Source: Streptomyces xanthophaeus (GTDB lineage: Bacteria > Actinomycetota > Actinomycetes > Streptomycetales > Streptomycetaceae). Taken from it: 64,000 nt of DNA. The notes under the pieces were generated by a model. That model was not told the origin of the DNA, searched no databases, and saw nothing but the letters and a program-made list of their open reading frames with translations. The stretch spans positions 310,001 through 374,000 of the forward strand of contig NZ_JOFT01000014.1 in the NCBI RefSeq assembly GCF_000725805.1, read 5' to 3'. Shown here one piece after another: positions 48,110-56,130 of the stretch. The number at the start of each line of letters is the position of its first letter. The stretch's first letter is position 1. Both the position numbers and the translations under genes were made by a program.

Positions 48110-48183
48110 TGGCTGGGGCCGGGGTCGAACCGGCGACCTATCGCTTTTCAGGCGATCGCTCGTACCAACTGAGCTACCCAGCC
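48110..48183 (-). tRNA. tRNA-Phe (anticodon GAA)
   Basis: 74 nt: acceptor GGCTGGG/CCCAGCC, discriminator A, anticodon loop CTGAAAA between ATCGC and GCGAT, T loop TTCGACC. It is the last of three tRNAs in one minus-strand cluster (Glu, Asp, Phe). Confidence 0.96.
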
Positions 48184-48205
48184 ACGAAACCGTTTCCGGC
48201 TTCAG

Positions 48206-48279
48206 CGAACCTGACGGGACTTGAACCCGCGACCTCCACCTTGACAGGGTGGCGAGCTAACCAACTGCTCCACAGGTCC
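48206..48279 (-). tRNA. tRNA-Asp (anticodon GTC), copy 2
   Basis: 74 nt, same sequence as the copy at 41680-41753. It lies between tRNA-Glu and tRNA-Phe, in the usual actinobacterial Glu-Asp-Phe order. Confidence 0.96.
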
Positions 48280-48318
48280 TTGCATTGTGCGAGAACAAGT
48301 CTCGCACATGGTGTTGCG

Positions 48319-48391
48319 TACCCCCAACGGGATTCGAACCCGTGCTACCGCCTTGAAAGGGCGGCGTCCTGGGCCACTAGACGATGAGGGC
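48319..48391 (-). tRNA. tRNA-Glu (anticodon TTC)
   Basis: 73 nt: acceptor GCCCTCA/TGGGGGT with G-U at 1-72 and T-G at 5-68, anticodon loop CTTTCAA between CCGCC and GGCGG, T loop TTCGAAT. First gene of the Glu-Asp-Phe cluster; it reads GAA and GAG. Confidence 0.96.
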
Positions 48392-48494
48392 TAAAGGCCC
48401 GCCGGGCGCTTCTCAGCGCGTCGGGGACGTGAGAAGCATATGGGATCCGGAGAGCTATCGCCAAAACGGTTTCCTCCGGAGGGACAATGGCGGG

Positions 48495-48845
48495 GTGCTG
48501 GAGATGACGCGCGAGGAGTTCGAAGAGCTCGTCGCAGAGGCCCTGGACCGCATCCCGCCGGAGCTGACGCGGCTGATGGACAACGTGGCGGTGTTCGTCG
48601 AGGACGAGCCGCCCGCCGACGACCCCGAACTCCTCGGTCTGTACGAGGGCACCCCGCTGACGGACCGTGGCGAGTGGTACGCCGGGGTGCTGCCGGACCG
48701 GATCACCATCTACCGCAACCCCACGTTGCGGATGTGCGAGGACCGGGAGAGCGTGGTCGCGGAGACGGAGGTCACCGTGGTGCACGAGATCGCCCACCAC
48801 TTCGGGATCGACGACGACCGGCTGCACGCCCTGGGCTACGGATGA
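48495..48845 (+). CDS. minimal zincin metallopeptidase
   Basis: A 116-residue member of the small actinobacterial zincin family. The zinc motif is H97-E-x-x-H101 followed by Gly ([11 protein letters not shown]), near the C-terminus. The body has '[20 protein letters not shown]' and '[17 protein letters not shown]'. It has no signal peptide, so it is cytoplasmic; the substrate is unknown. The GTG at 48495 has GGAGGGA upstream; an ATG three codons later is the alternative. Its stop overlaps the first crcB start (ATGA). Confidence 0.88.
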   Translation: MLEMTREEFEELVAEALDRIPPELTRLMDNVAVFVEDEPPADDPELLGLYEGTPLTDRGEWYAGVLPDRITIYRNPTLRMCEDRESVVAETEVTVVHEIAHHFGIDDDRLHALGYG

Positions 48846-49339
48846 GCCCACCCGGTCCCGCTCCCGGCCCGGACGGCCCGGACGGCGGCGCCGAGGCGAT
48901 CGACCCGGACGTCGACCTCCGCGTGCCGGCCCACCGGGCCGAGCCGCAGGGCCGGGTGCTGGCCGCGGTGGCGGCGGGCGGCGTGGCCGGGGCCTCGGCG
49001 CGGTACGGGATCTCGCTGCTGTGGCCGGCCGGGCCCGGGGCCTTCCCGTGGGCGACCTTCTGGATCAACGTCGGCGGCTGCGCGCTGATCGGCGTCCTGA
49101 TGGTGCTGATCAGCGAGGGCGGCCGGTCGGCGCACCCCCTGGTGCGGCCCTTCGCCGGGGTGGGGGTGCTCGGCGGCTTCACCACCTTCTCGACGTACGC
49201 GCTCGACATCTCCCTGCTCCTGGACGAGGGGGAGGCGGGGACCGCGCTGGCCTACGCAGGGCTCACGGTGGCCGCCGCGCTCGGCGCGGTGTGGGCGGGG
49301 TCCTCGGCGACCCGCCGCGCGGTCCGGGGGCGCGGGTGA
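48842..49339 (+). CDS. crcB: CrcB/Fluc fluoride channel subunit, longer form
   Basis: A 165-residue four-helix membrane protein that exports fluoride. A 40-residue Pro/Gly/Asp-rich cytoplasmic head precedes the domain. Signature segments are '[13 protein letters not shown]', '[18 protein letters not shown]' with the conserved Asn, and '[15 protein letters not shown]' with the Phe-box and Thr/Ser track. Two neighbouring copies of opposite topology form the channel. The ATG overlaps the zincin stop and the stop overlaps the next crcB (GTGA). Confidence 0.93.
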   Translation: MSPPGPAPGPDGPDGGAEAIDPDVDLRVPAHRAEPQGRVLAAVAAGGVAGASARYGISLLWPAGPGAFPWATFWINVGGCALIGVLMVLISEGGRSAHPLVRPFAGVGVLGGFTTFSTYALDISLLLDEGEAGTALAYAGLTVAAALGAVWAGSSATRRAVRGRG

Positions 49340-49719
49340 ACTGGCTGCTGGTGGTGGCCGGCGCGGCCGTCGGCGCGCCCCTGCGCTACCTGACGGACCG
49401 TGCGGTGCAGTCCCGCCGCGGCGGCGCCGACGCGGTCTTCCCCTGGGGCACCTTCACGGTCAACGCGGCCGCCTGCCTGGTGCTGGGGGTGCTCAGCGGA
49501 GCGCTGCTGGCGGGGGCGCTCCCCTCGCAGCTGGGCCTGCTGCTGGGCACCGGGCTCTGCGGGGCGCTGAGCACGTACTCCACGTTCTCGTACGAGACGC
49601 TGCGGCTGGCCGAGCGCGGCTGGACCTTCCTGGCGGCGGCGAACGTGGCGGCGTCGGTGCTGGTCGGGCTGGGAGCCGTGCACCTGGGGTCCGAGGCGGC
49701 GCGGCTGCTGCTGGGCTGA
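49336..49719 (+). CDS. crcB: CrcB/Fluc fluoride channel subunit, shorter form
   Basis: A 127-residue partner of the preceding gene. It shows '[12 protein letters not shown]', '[19 protein letters not shown]' with the conserved Asn, and '[17 protein letters not shown]'. It probably forms a dual-topology heterodimer with the longer form, as usual when two crcB genes are adjacent. The GTG at 49336 overlaps the preceding stop. No fluoride riboswitch is seen upstream of the unit. Confidence 0.93.
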   Translation: MNWLLVVAGAAVGAPLRYLTDRAVQSRRGGADAVFPWGTFTVNAAACLVLGVLSGALLAGALPSQLGLLLGTGLCGALSTYSTFSYETLRLAERGWTFLAAANVAASVLVGLGAVHLGSEAARLLLG

Positions 49720-49848
49720 GGGGCTGCGGCGCGGGCGGAGCCGGTCCGCGCCGGGGCGTGTCCCTTACGGGTCACGGGGAGTTGGGCACATTGACCCGCT
49801 CATGCGGACTGCTCGTTCCCAGGTCTCCAGGTTCCGGAGGTGCCATCC

Positions 49849-50412
49849 GTGCGCCAGTTGTCCGCTTCCCTCCGACTCGCTGTCACCGCGCTCGCGGTCG
49901 CGGCGACGGCGGGCTGCATGAGTGTCGGCGAGGACGCCGCGAAGCCGGGGCCCTCGTCCTCGGCGGACCAGAAGGGCTCGGCCGGGACGGGCGGGGGTTC
50001 GGTCACCGGGCGGGGCTCGGGGATCCACGGCAACGGGCACGGGACGAAGGACGGGACGGGCAGCGGCAGGCCCAAGGAGGACGGCAAGGCCTCCGGGGCG
50101 ACCGGAGCCACCCCCAGTCCGGGTGCGCCGAGCGGTCAGCCGGGGGCGCCCTCGCCGTCGGCGGGACCGGGTGGCGGGGCGGGCGGCCAGGGGCCGCAGC
50201 AGCCTTCCGGCGGCGCTGCCGGGGGCTCCGGTGGGGCGGGGGGTCCGGGGGGCCCGGGCGGTTCCGGGGCGGCGGGTGGCTCCAGCGGCGGCCAGCAGAC
50301 CTCCAGCCCGGCTCCGGAACCCTCGATTCCGCCGACGCCTGTGACGGAACCCACTCCGCAGCCGTCCTCGCCGCAGCCCGAGCCGAGCACCCAGCCGCAG
50401 CCCCAGCCGTAG
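49849..50412 (+). CDS. low-complexity lipoprotein
   Basis: A 187-residue exported protein. The signal peptide (VRQLSASLRLAVTALAVAATAGC) ends in a lipobox-like TAGC, with the Cys at residue 24. The whole mature part is Gly/Ser/Pro/Gln-rich without predicted fold (for example GGAGGSGGAGG-type stretches, then PSIPPTPVTEPTPQPSSPQP). It may be a flexible surface protein or spacer. The GTG at 49849 has GGAGG eight bases upstream. No family is recognised. Confidence 0.7.
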   Translation: MRQLSASLRLAVTALAVAATAGCMSVGEDAAKPGPSSSADQKGSAGTGGGSVTGRGSGIHGNGHGTKDGTGSGRPKEDGKASGATGATPSPGAPSGQPGAPSPSAGPGGGAGGQGPQQPSGGAAGGSGGAGGPGGPGGSGAAGGSSGGQQTSSPAPEPSIPPTPVTEPTPQPSSPQPEPSTQPQPQP

Positions 50413-50506
50413 GGCTGCGGGCGCTTCGGCCGCGGTCTCAGGTGCGGCCCCAGGCGCTCATCCTCGGGGAATCTTCGCAGGTCAGGGGCCTAGTGCCCGG
50501 AGTGAC

Positions 50507-50536
50507 TTGCCAGACCCCGGGGAGGGTGCGTATGGT
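50507..50536 (+). promoter_or_regulatory. candidate promoter of the DEAD-box helicase gene
   Basis: TTGCCA (50507-50512), 18-base spacer, TATGGT (50531-50536), followed by an AT-richer patch TTATAGATCGTTTGATC. It implies a 5' leader of about 150 bases, as is common for cold-controlled helicase genes. Confidence 0.5.
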
Positions 50537-50690
50537 TATAGATCGTTTGATCCCATTGCCCGGCGCCGAATCCGAAGAGCGCCGTGTGGCGCGTACTCTC
50601 CCTAGCCGTGGCTGACCGCATTGAGGCGGTCGATTTGCGATTCACGGAGTTTGGGCGCGTGCCGAGACTCCGGAAGGTTTCGCATTTCGC

Positions 50691-52904
50691 ATGTCCATTT
50701 CCAGTTCTGACCGTTCCGTCATGCCCGAGAACGACTCCAACGAGATCGTCGCCGACATCGAGACCCTTGTGGTCGACGAGGCGATCGAGGCCATCGAGAC
50801 GGACGAGATCATCGAGTCCCTTGAGGACTCCCTCGACGACACCGACTTCGACGGCGACGCCGACGCTGACGCCGAGCCCACGATCACCTTCGGCGACCTC
50901 GGTCTGCCCGACGGCATCGTGCGCAAGCTCGCGCAGAACGGCGTCACCGCCCCCTTCCCGATCCAGGCCGCGACCATCCCGGACGCCCTGGCCGGCAAGG
51001 ACATCCTCGGCCGTGGCCGCACCGGCTCCGGCAAGACCCTCTCCTTCGGTCTGCCGACCCTGGCCTCGCTGGCCGGCGGCCACACCGAGAAGAAGAAGCC
51101 CCGCGCGATCATCCTCACGCCGACGCGTGAGCTCGCGATGCAGGTCGCGGACGCCCTCCAGCCCTACGGCGACGTGCTCGGCCTGAAGATGAAGGTCGTC
51201 TGCGGCGGTACCTCCATGAGCAACCAGATCTTCGCTCTGGAGCGCGGTGTCGACGTCCTCGTCGCCACCCCGGGCCGTCTGCGCGACATCATCAACCGTG
51301 GCGCCTGCTCCCTGGCGAACGTCCAGGTCGCGGTCCTCGACGAGGCCGACCAGATGGCGGACCTGGGCTTCCTGCCCGAGGTCACCGAGCTGCTCGACCA
51401 GATCCCCGGCGGCGGCCAGCGCATGCTCTTCTCCGCCACCATGGAGAACGAGATCGGCACCCTGGTCAAGCGCTACCTGACCAACCCCGTCACGCACGAG
51501 GTCGACAGCGCCCAGGGCAACGTCACGACCATGACGCACCACGTCCTCGTCGTGAAGCCGAAGGACAAGGCGCCGGTCACGGCCGCCATCGCCGCCCGCA
51601 AGGGCCGCACCATCATCTTCGTCCGCACCCAGCTGGGCGCCGACCGCATCGCCGAGCAGCTCATCGAGTCCGGCGTGAAGGCCGACGCGCTGCACGGCGG
51701 CATGACGCAGGGCGCCCGTACCCGCGTCCTCGCGGACTTCAAGGACGGCTACGTCAACGCGCTCGTCGCGACCGACGTCGCCGCCCGCGGCATCCACGTC
51801 GACGGCATCGACCTGGTCCTGAACGTGGACCCGGCCGGCGACCACAAGGACTACCTGCACCGCTCGGGCCGTACCGCCCGCGCCGGCAAGTCCGGTGTCG
51901 TCGTGTCGCTGGCGCTCCCGCACCAGCGCCGCCAGATCTTCCGCCTGATGGAGGACGCGGGCGTCGACGCCACGCGTCACATCGTCCAGGGCGTCGGCGC
52001 CTTCGACCCGGAGGTCGCCGAGATCACCGGTGCCCGTTCGCTGACCGAGGTTCAGGCCGACTCCGCGAACAACGCCGCCAAGCAGGCCGAGCGCGAGGTC
52101 GCCGAGCTCACCAAGCAGCTGGAGCGCCTGTCGCGCCGTGCCGTGGAGCTGCGCGAGGAGGCCGACCGCCTCGTCGCCCGTTCCGCCCGTGAGCGCGGCG
52201 AGGACCCGGAGGCCGCTGTCGCCGAGGTGGCCGAGGCCGCCGAGGCCGAGGTCGCGGCTGCTGCCGCCGCCGCTGCCGCCGAGCTGGCCGCGCAGGAGCG
52301 CCGCGAGGAGCAGCGCGCCCAGCGTGACGACCGTGGCAACTTCGAGCGTCGCGACAACCGCGGTGGCGACCGCGGTGGCGACCGTGGCGGTTACCGCGGC
52401 GGCGACCGCGGTGGTGACCGTGGCGGCTTCCGCCGCGACGACCGTGGCGGCGACCGTGGTGGCCGTCCCTCGGGTGGCTTCAACCGTGACGACCGCGGTG
52501 GCGACCGTCCGTCCGGCGGCTTCCGTCGCGACGACCGTCCGTCCGGTGGCTTCCGCTCCGGTGGCGACCGTCCGTCCGGTGGCTTCCGTGGCGATGGCTT
52601 CAACCGTGACGACCGTGGCGGCGACCGTCCGTCCGGCGGCTTCCGTCGCGACGACCGCCCGTCCGGTGGCTTCAACCGTGACGACCGTCCGTCCGGTGGT
52701 TTCCGCTCCGGTGGCGACCGTCCGTCCGGTGGCTTCCGTCGCGACGACCGTCCGTCCGGTGGCTTCCGCTCCGGCGGCGCCGGTGACCGTCCCTACGGCC
52801 GCCGCGACGACCACCGTCCGTCCGGCTCCGGCTCCACCGGCTCCACCGGCTCCTTCGGTGGCGGCCGCCGCGACGACAAGCCGCGCTGGAAGCGCAACGG
52901 CTGA
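50691..52904 (+). CDS. DEAD-box RNA helicase with RGG-like repetitive tail
   Basis: A 737-residue helicase. An acidic N-terminal head (about 15-65) precedes the Q motif (FGDLGLPDGI...APFPIQ), motif I GRTGSGKT (109-116), PTRELAMQ, DEAD (217-220), SATM, 'ATDVAARGIHVDG' and 'HRSGRTARAG'. After a coiled segment (about 455-545) the last 190 residues are Arg/Gly/Asp repeats (RGGDRGG) and RPSGGF repeats. The domain set fits CsdA/DeaD-type helicases that act in ribosome assembly and RNA turnover, often in the cold. The start is the ATG at 50691. Confidence 0.95.
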   Translation: MSISSSDRSVMPENDSNEIVADIETLVVDEAIEAIETDEIIESLEDSLDDTDFDGDADADAEPTITFGDLGLPDGIVRKLAQNGVTAPFPIQAATIPDALAGKDILGRGRTGSGKTLSFGLPTLASLAGGHTEKKKPRAIILTPTRELAMQVADALQPYGDVLGLKMKVVCGGTSMSNQIFALERGVDVLVATPGRLRDIINRGACSLANVQVAVLDEADQMADLGFLPEVTELLDQIPGGGQRMLFSATMENEIGTLVKRYLTNPVTHEVDSAQGNVTTMTHHVLVVKPKDKAPVTAAIAARKGRTIIFVRTQLGADRIAEQLIESGVKADALHGGMTQGARTRVLADFKDGYVNALVATDVAARGIHVDGIDLVLNVDPAGDHKDYLHRSGRTARAGKSGVVVSLALPHQRRQIFRLMEDAGVDATRHIVQGVGAFDPEVAEITGARSLTEVQADSANNAAKQAEREVAELTKQLERLSRRAVELREEADRLVARSARERGEDPEAAVAEVAEAAEAEVAAAAAAAAAELAAQERREEQRAQRDDRGNFERRDNRGGDRGGDRGGYRGGDRGGDRGGFRRDDRGGDRGGRPSGGFNRDDRGGDRPSGGFRRDDRPSGGFRSGGDRPSGGFRGDGFNRDDRGGDRPSGGFRRDDRPSGGFNRDDRPSGGFRSGGDRPSGGFRRDDRPSGGFRSGGAGDRPYGRRDDHRPSGSGSTGSTGSFGGGRRDDKPRWKRNG
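52340..52790 (+). repeat. tandem repeats encoding RGG and RPSGGF units
   Basis: Short GGTGGCGACCG-type units (52365-52470) followed by about ten copies of an 18-30-base unit with the core CGTCCGTCCGGTGGCTTC. They encode the disordered tail of the helicase. Codon choice is unusually rich in CGT and GGT compared with neighbouring genes. Confidence 0.85.
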
Positions 52905-52940
52905 CGGTCCGCCACGGCTGACCGGCTGACAGGCTGACTG

Positions 52941-52981
52941 AGAAGGGCCCGTGCGACACCTCGTGTCGCACGGGCCCTTCT
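52941..52981 (+). terminator. terminator of the DEAD-box helicase gene
   Basis: A 19-bp perfect stem: AGAAGGGCCCGTGCGACAC (52941-52959) with GTGTCGCACGGGCCCTTCT (52963-52981), loop CTC. Confidence 0.9.
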
Positions 52982-53102
52982 GCGTCGTCCGCCGGTGGCC
53001 GGGATCCGACGGCGGGCCCGAACTGAGGCCGACAGGCGGGTCGCTCGATACCCGATCGGCTTGCGGGCGCTCTGCGGCTATGCTCTGGGGTGAGCACATG
53101 GA

Positions 53103-53175
53103 GGGCCATTAGCTCAATTGGCAGAGCAGCGGACTTTTAATCCGTTGGTTGTCGGTTCGAGTCCGACATGGCCTA
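53103..53175 (+). tRNA. tRNA-Lys (anticodon TTT)
   Basis: 73 nt: acceptor GGGCCAT/ATGGCCT, discriminator A, anticodon loop CTTTTAA between GCGGA and TCCGT, T loop TTCGAGT. CCA is not encoded. Confidence 0.96.
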
Positions 53176-53186
53176 CAGCTCACAGG

Positions 53187-53215
53187 CGCCCCGTCCGATT
53201 CTTTCGGACGGGGCG
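53187..53215 (+). terminator. terminator after tRNA-Lys
   Basis: CGCCCCGTCCGA pairs with TCGGACGGGGCG around TTCTT, followed by TTCTG. Confidence 0.85.
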
Positions 53216-53372
53216 TTCTGCTGTCCCCGGACCGCCCCGTCCGAACGCCCCGAACCGGGGCGTCCAGGGCCAGTTGTACGGCTCTGACCTGCGGCGATGG
53301 CGATCTGAGGGGGTGTGGGGAGCTTAATTGGCGGAGGGCTCCCCCCGGATGGCGTAGAGTTGTGTTTACCGA

Positions 53373-53448
<76 letters not shown>

Positions 53449-53452
53449 CAGT

Positions 53453-53492
53453 ACGAAGGCCCGGTTCTCCTGATGGAGAACCGGGCCTTCGT
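53453..53492 (+). terminator. terminator after initiator tRNA
   Basis: ACGAAGGCCCGGTTCTCC pairs with GGAGAACCGGGCCTTCGT around four bases. Confidence 0.88.
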
Positions 53493-53636
53493 CGTTCCCC
53501 GCTCCCGCCCGCTCCTCACCCGGTCGGACCGGGCCGGCTCGCCCCGTGGCCGCTGCGCCGTCAGCCTGGGGAGGCGAGGCGTCGGGCCCGCACCCGCGCA
53601 AGGGACCGTACGAGGGCCGGGCGGCAGGAGAGCAGC

Positions 53637-54812
53637 GTGGTGGGGCTGGGCCAGCGGGACGGCGGGAACGCCGGTGGCGGCGTGGGCAACGGGGCGGCCC
53701 GGCAGATCGCCCGCGTGCTGCCCGCCGTGCTGATCGTCCTCGGGCTGGGCTTCGACCTGCTGACCCCGCCGAGCTTCACGGGCTCCCCCTTCTTCTCCGC
53801 GGCCCCGCTGATCGCCGCCCCGCTGTTCACCTTGCTGGGCACCGCCCTGACCGGCGTGCAGGCCTCGCTCGCGGTGGTCCTGCTGCACGCCGTGAACGGG
53901 ACCACCTGGAAGGTCGAGGCACTGACCGAACTCGTCACCGTCCTGACCGTCTCCGGGCTGGCCCTCCTGATCAACCGCGTGGTCCGGCGCAGCGGGGAGC
54001 GGCTGGCCTCGGCCCGCGGGATCGCCGAAGCCGCGCAGCGGGCGGTGCTGCCCACCCCCGCCGAGCGCATCGCGGGGCTGCACGTCTCCGCCTGGTACGA
54101 GGCCGCGCAGGCCGACGCGTTCATCGGCGGGGACCTGTACGCCGTCCAGGACACCCCCTACGGCGTGCGGCTGGCGGTGGGCGACGTGCGGGGCAAGGGC
54201 CTGGGGGCGGTCGAGGCCGTCGCCGTGGTCCTGGGGGCCTTCCGGGAGGCCGCGGAGACCGAACCCACCCTGGAGGGCGTCGCGCACAGGCTGGAACGGG
54301 CCCTGGCCCGGGAGGGCGTACGGCGCGACAGCCTGGACGCGGTGGAGGGGTTCACGACGTGCGTGCTCGGGGAGATCCCGCCGGACGCGGGGCTGCTGCG
54401 GCTGGTGAACCGGGGTCATCCCGAGCCGCTGCTGCTGCACGGGGACGGGCGCCTGGCCGTCCTCGCCCCCGCCGAGCCCGCGCTGCCGCTCGGCATGGGC
54501 GAGTTGGGCGGCTGGCCGGACCGGGTCGAGGAGTGGGGCTTCCCCGCCGGGTCCACGCTGCTGCTGTACACGGACGGCCTGACCGAGGCCCGGGACCGGG
54601 CGGGGGTCTTCTACGATCCGGCCGACCGGCTGCGCGGGCGGGTCTTCCCCGGGCCGGACGCGCTGCTCGGTGCGCTCAGCAGCGACGTACGCCGCCACAC
54701 GGGCGGCGGGGCGACGGACGACATGGCGCTGCTCGCGGTCGGCAGGCCGGGGGAGGGGCAGCCGGAGCGTCGCCGTACGGTGCCGGTGGTGCGCCGGAGC
54801 GAGGCCGAGTGA
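53637..54812 (+). CDS. membrane PP2C-family protein phosphatase (SpoIIE type)
   Basis: A 391-residue protein with three or four N-terminal membrane helices (about 23-110), a short linker helix and a cytoplasmic SpoIIE/PP2C domain (about 130-370). Metal-binding Asp residues are visible in 'FIGGDLYAVQ', 'AVGDVRGKGLGA', 'LLLYTDGLTEARDRAG' and 'GATDDMALLAV'. Such phosphatases dephosphorylate anti-anti-sigma factors in actinomycete stress cascades. There is no sensor or kinase domain. The GTG at 53637 follows AGGAG. Confidence 0.9.
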   Translation: MVGLGQRDGGNAGGGVGNGAARQIARVLPAVLIVLGLGFDLLTPPSFTGSPFFSAAPLIAAPLFTLLGTALTGVQASLAVVLLHAVNGTTWKVEALTELVTVLTVSGLALLINRVVRRSGERLASARGIAEAAQRAVLPTPAERIAGLHVSAWYEAAQADAFIGGDLYAVQDTPYGVRLAVGDVRGKGLGAVEAVAVVLGAFREAAETEPTLEGVAHRLERALAREGVRRDSLDAVEGFTTCVLGEIPPDAGLLRLVNRGHPEPLLLHGDGRLAVLAPAEPALPLGMGELGGWPDRVEEWGFPAGSTLLLYTDGLTEARDRAGVFYDPADRLRGRVFPGPDALLGALSSDVRRHTGGGATDDMALLAVGRPGEGQPERRRTVPVVRRSEAE

Positions 54813-54920
54813 CACTCGGTGATCGAAAGGGAGCACTCCGCAAGGTGATTGACGATCCGTCATTTCTCGCGTGTGGCTGAAGAGGTAGGGGTGTCGGCTG
54901 AGTTTTGCCCGACTTGGCTC

Positions 54921-54937
54921 CTTTTCGCGGCGAAAAG
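54921..54937. promoter_or_regulatory. perfect 8-bp dyad upstream of the M23 peptidase gene
   Basis: CTTTTCGC-G-GCGAAAAG, 168 bases before the start codon, in a relatively AT-rich 292-base intergenic region. The symmetry suggests a dimeric regulator; no known consensus is matched. Confidence 0.45.
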
Positions 54938-55104
54938 TGCAGGCCAAAGCCGGTCAGGGAGTAGCCGATTGGTGGGAACGATCAATCGCAACAGCTTGGA
55001 ATCACTCCCCCGTGTCTATTACCTTTCGATAACGCAGCGCGGTCGTCCCAGCCGTCGTACGAGACGGCACCGTGCGCGTGCGCGTCAATGAGGAGTGTGC
55101 CCCG

Positions 55105-56130
55105 GTGGCCTCCAACTTGCCTGCCCCTGAAGGCACCGAGATCCAGGAGCCGCCCACGGCCGGCGCCTGGGGCGAGTGGAATCCCACCGAGGATTCGGTC
55201 CGTCCGGTCCGCGGCAAGCACCGCGTGGCCAAGCAGCGCGGCGGACTGGCCCGCAGCTCCACCGTGCTCGGCGTCGGCGTCATCGCGGCGGTCGGAGCGG
55301 GCGGCATCGCCACTGCGCAGGACCGCCCCCAGGTCGCGATATCCATGCCCTCGCTGCCCGACCTCCCCGAGGTGCTCGGAGGCGACCCCTCCGGCGGCAA
55401 GGCGCAGCAGGCGGACGGCGAGGCGGCGCCCGCGCGGACCGGGATCATCCCGCAGCAGGCCGACCGGCGCGCCGACGCCGGGGAGGTGCTCCTGGGCCGC
55501 ATCCTCCAGCAGGCCGAGTCCCAGCAGGGCGCCGCCGAGGCCCAGGCCCGGGCGGAGGCCGAGCAGAGCGCCCGGGAGGCCGCGGCCAAGGAGGCCAAGG
55601 ACAAGCGCGAGGCCGCGGCCAAGGAGGCCGAGGAGGCCGCCGCGAAGGCCGAGGCCAAGGCCGCCCAGGAGGCCAAGGCGGCCCAGGACGCCGCCGATGC
55701 CAAGGCCGAGCAGGAGCGCCTCGCCAAACTCGCCGGCTCCTATGCGCTGCCCACCTCCGCCTACACCCTCACCTCGCACTACGGCGTCTCCGGCTCCATG
55801 TGGTCCTCCGGCCACCACACCGGCCTGGACTTCGCCGCCCCGACCGGCACCCCGGTCAAGGCCGTGGGCTCCGGGAAGATCACCTCGGCCGGCTGGTCCG
55901 GCGCGTACGGCTACCGGATCGTGCTGGAGCTCGATGACGGTACCGAGGTCTGGTACTGCCACCTCTCCTCCATGTCGGTGACCTCCGGCCCGGTCGCCGC
56001 GGGCGACACCATCGGCCGCGTCGGCGCCACCGGCAACGTCACCGGCCCGCATCTCCACCTGGAAGTGCGCAAGGGCGGTTCGACGCTGGATCCGCTGGCG
56101 TGGCTGGAGTCCAAGGGTCTGAACGTCTAG
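55105..56130 (+). CDS. M23-family cell-wall endopeptidase
   Basis: A 341-residue membrane-anchored peptidoglycan hydrolase. A cytoplasmic head of about 48 residues is followed by one transmembrane helix (about 50-70). A long Ala/Glu/Lys coiled coil (about 130-210) comes next, then the LytM/M23 domain. Zinc ligands are H238 and D242 (HHTGLDFAAP), with the H316-L-H318 motif (GPHLHLEV) and WYCHLSSM between them. It should cleave peptide cross-links outside the membrane. The GTG at 55105 has GAGGAG nine bases upstream. Its last 92 bases overlap the PrsW-like gene on the other strand. Confidence 0.93.
   Translation: MASNLPAPEGTEIQEPPTAGAWGEWNPTEDSVRPVRGKHRVAKQRGGLARSSTVLGVGVIAAVGAGGIATAQDRPQVAISMPSLPDLPEVLGGDPSGGKAQQADGEAAPARTGIIPQQADRRADAGEVLLGRILQQAESQQGAAEAQARAEAEQSAREAAAKEAKDKREAAAKEAEEAAAKAEAKAAQEAKAAQDAADAKAEQERLAKLAGSYALPTSAYTLTSHYGVSGSMWSSGHHTGLDFAAPTGTPVKAVGSGKITSAGWSGAYGYRIVLELDDGTEVWYCHLSSMSVTSGPVAAGDTIGRVGATGNVTGPHLHLEVRKGGSTLDPLAWLESKGLNV

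Noticed and set aside
48392..48494. Fluoride (crcB) riboswitch before the zincin-crcB unit
   Set aside because: Only about 100 bases are available and the conserved GGNGAUGG-type start and CUGAU segments were not found.
54813..55104. A ydaO-type c-di-AMP riboswitch before the M23 peptidase
   Set aside because: The conserved ydaO core segments were not recognisable in this region.
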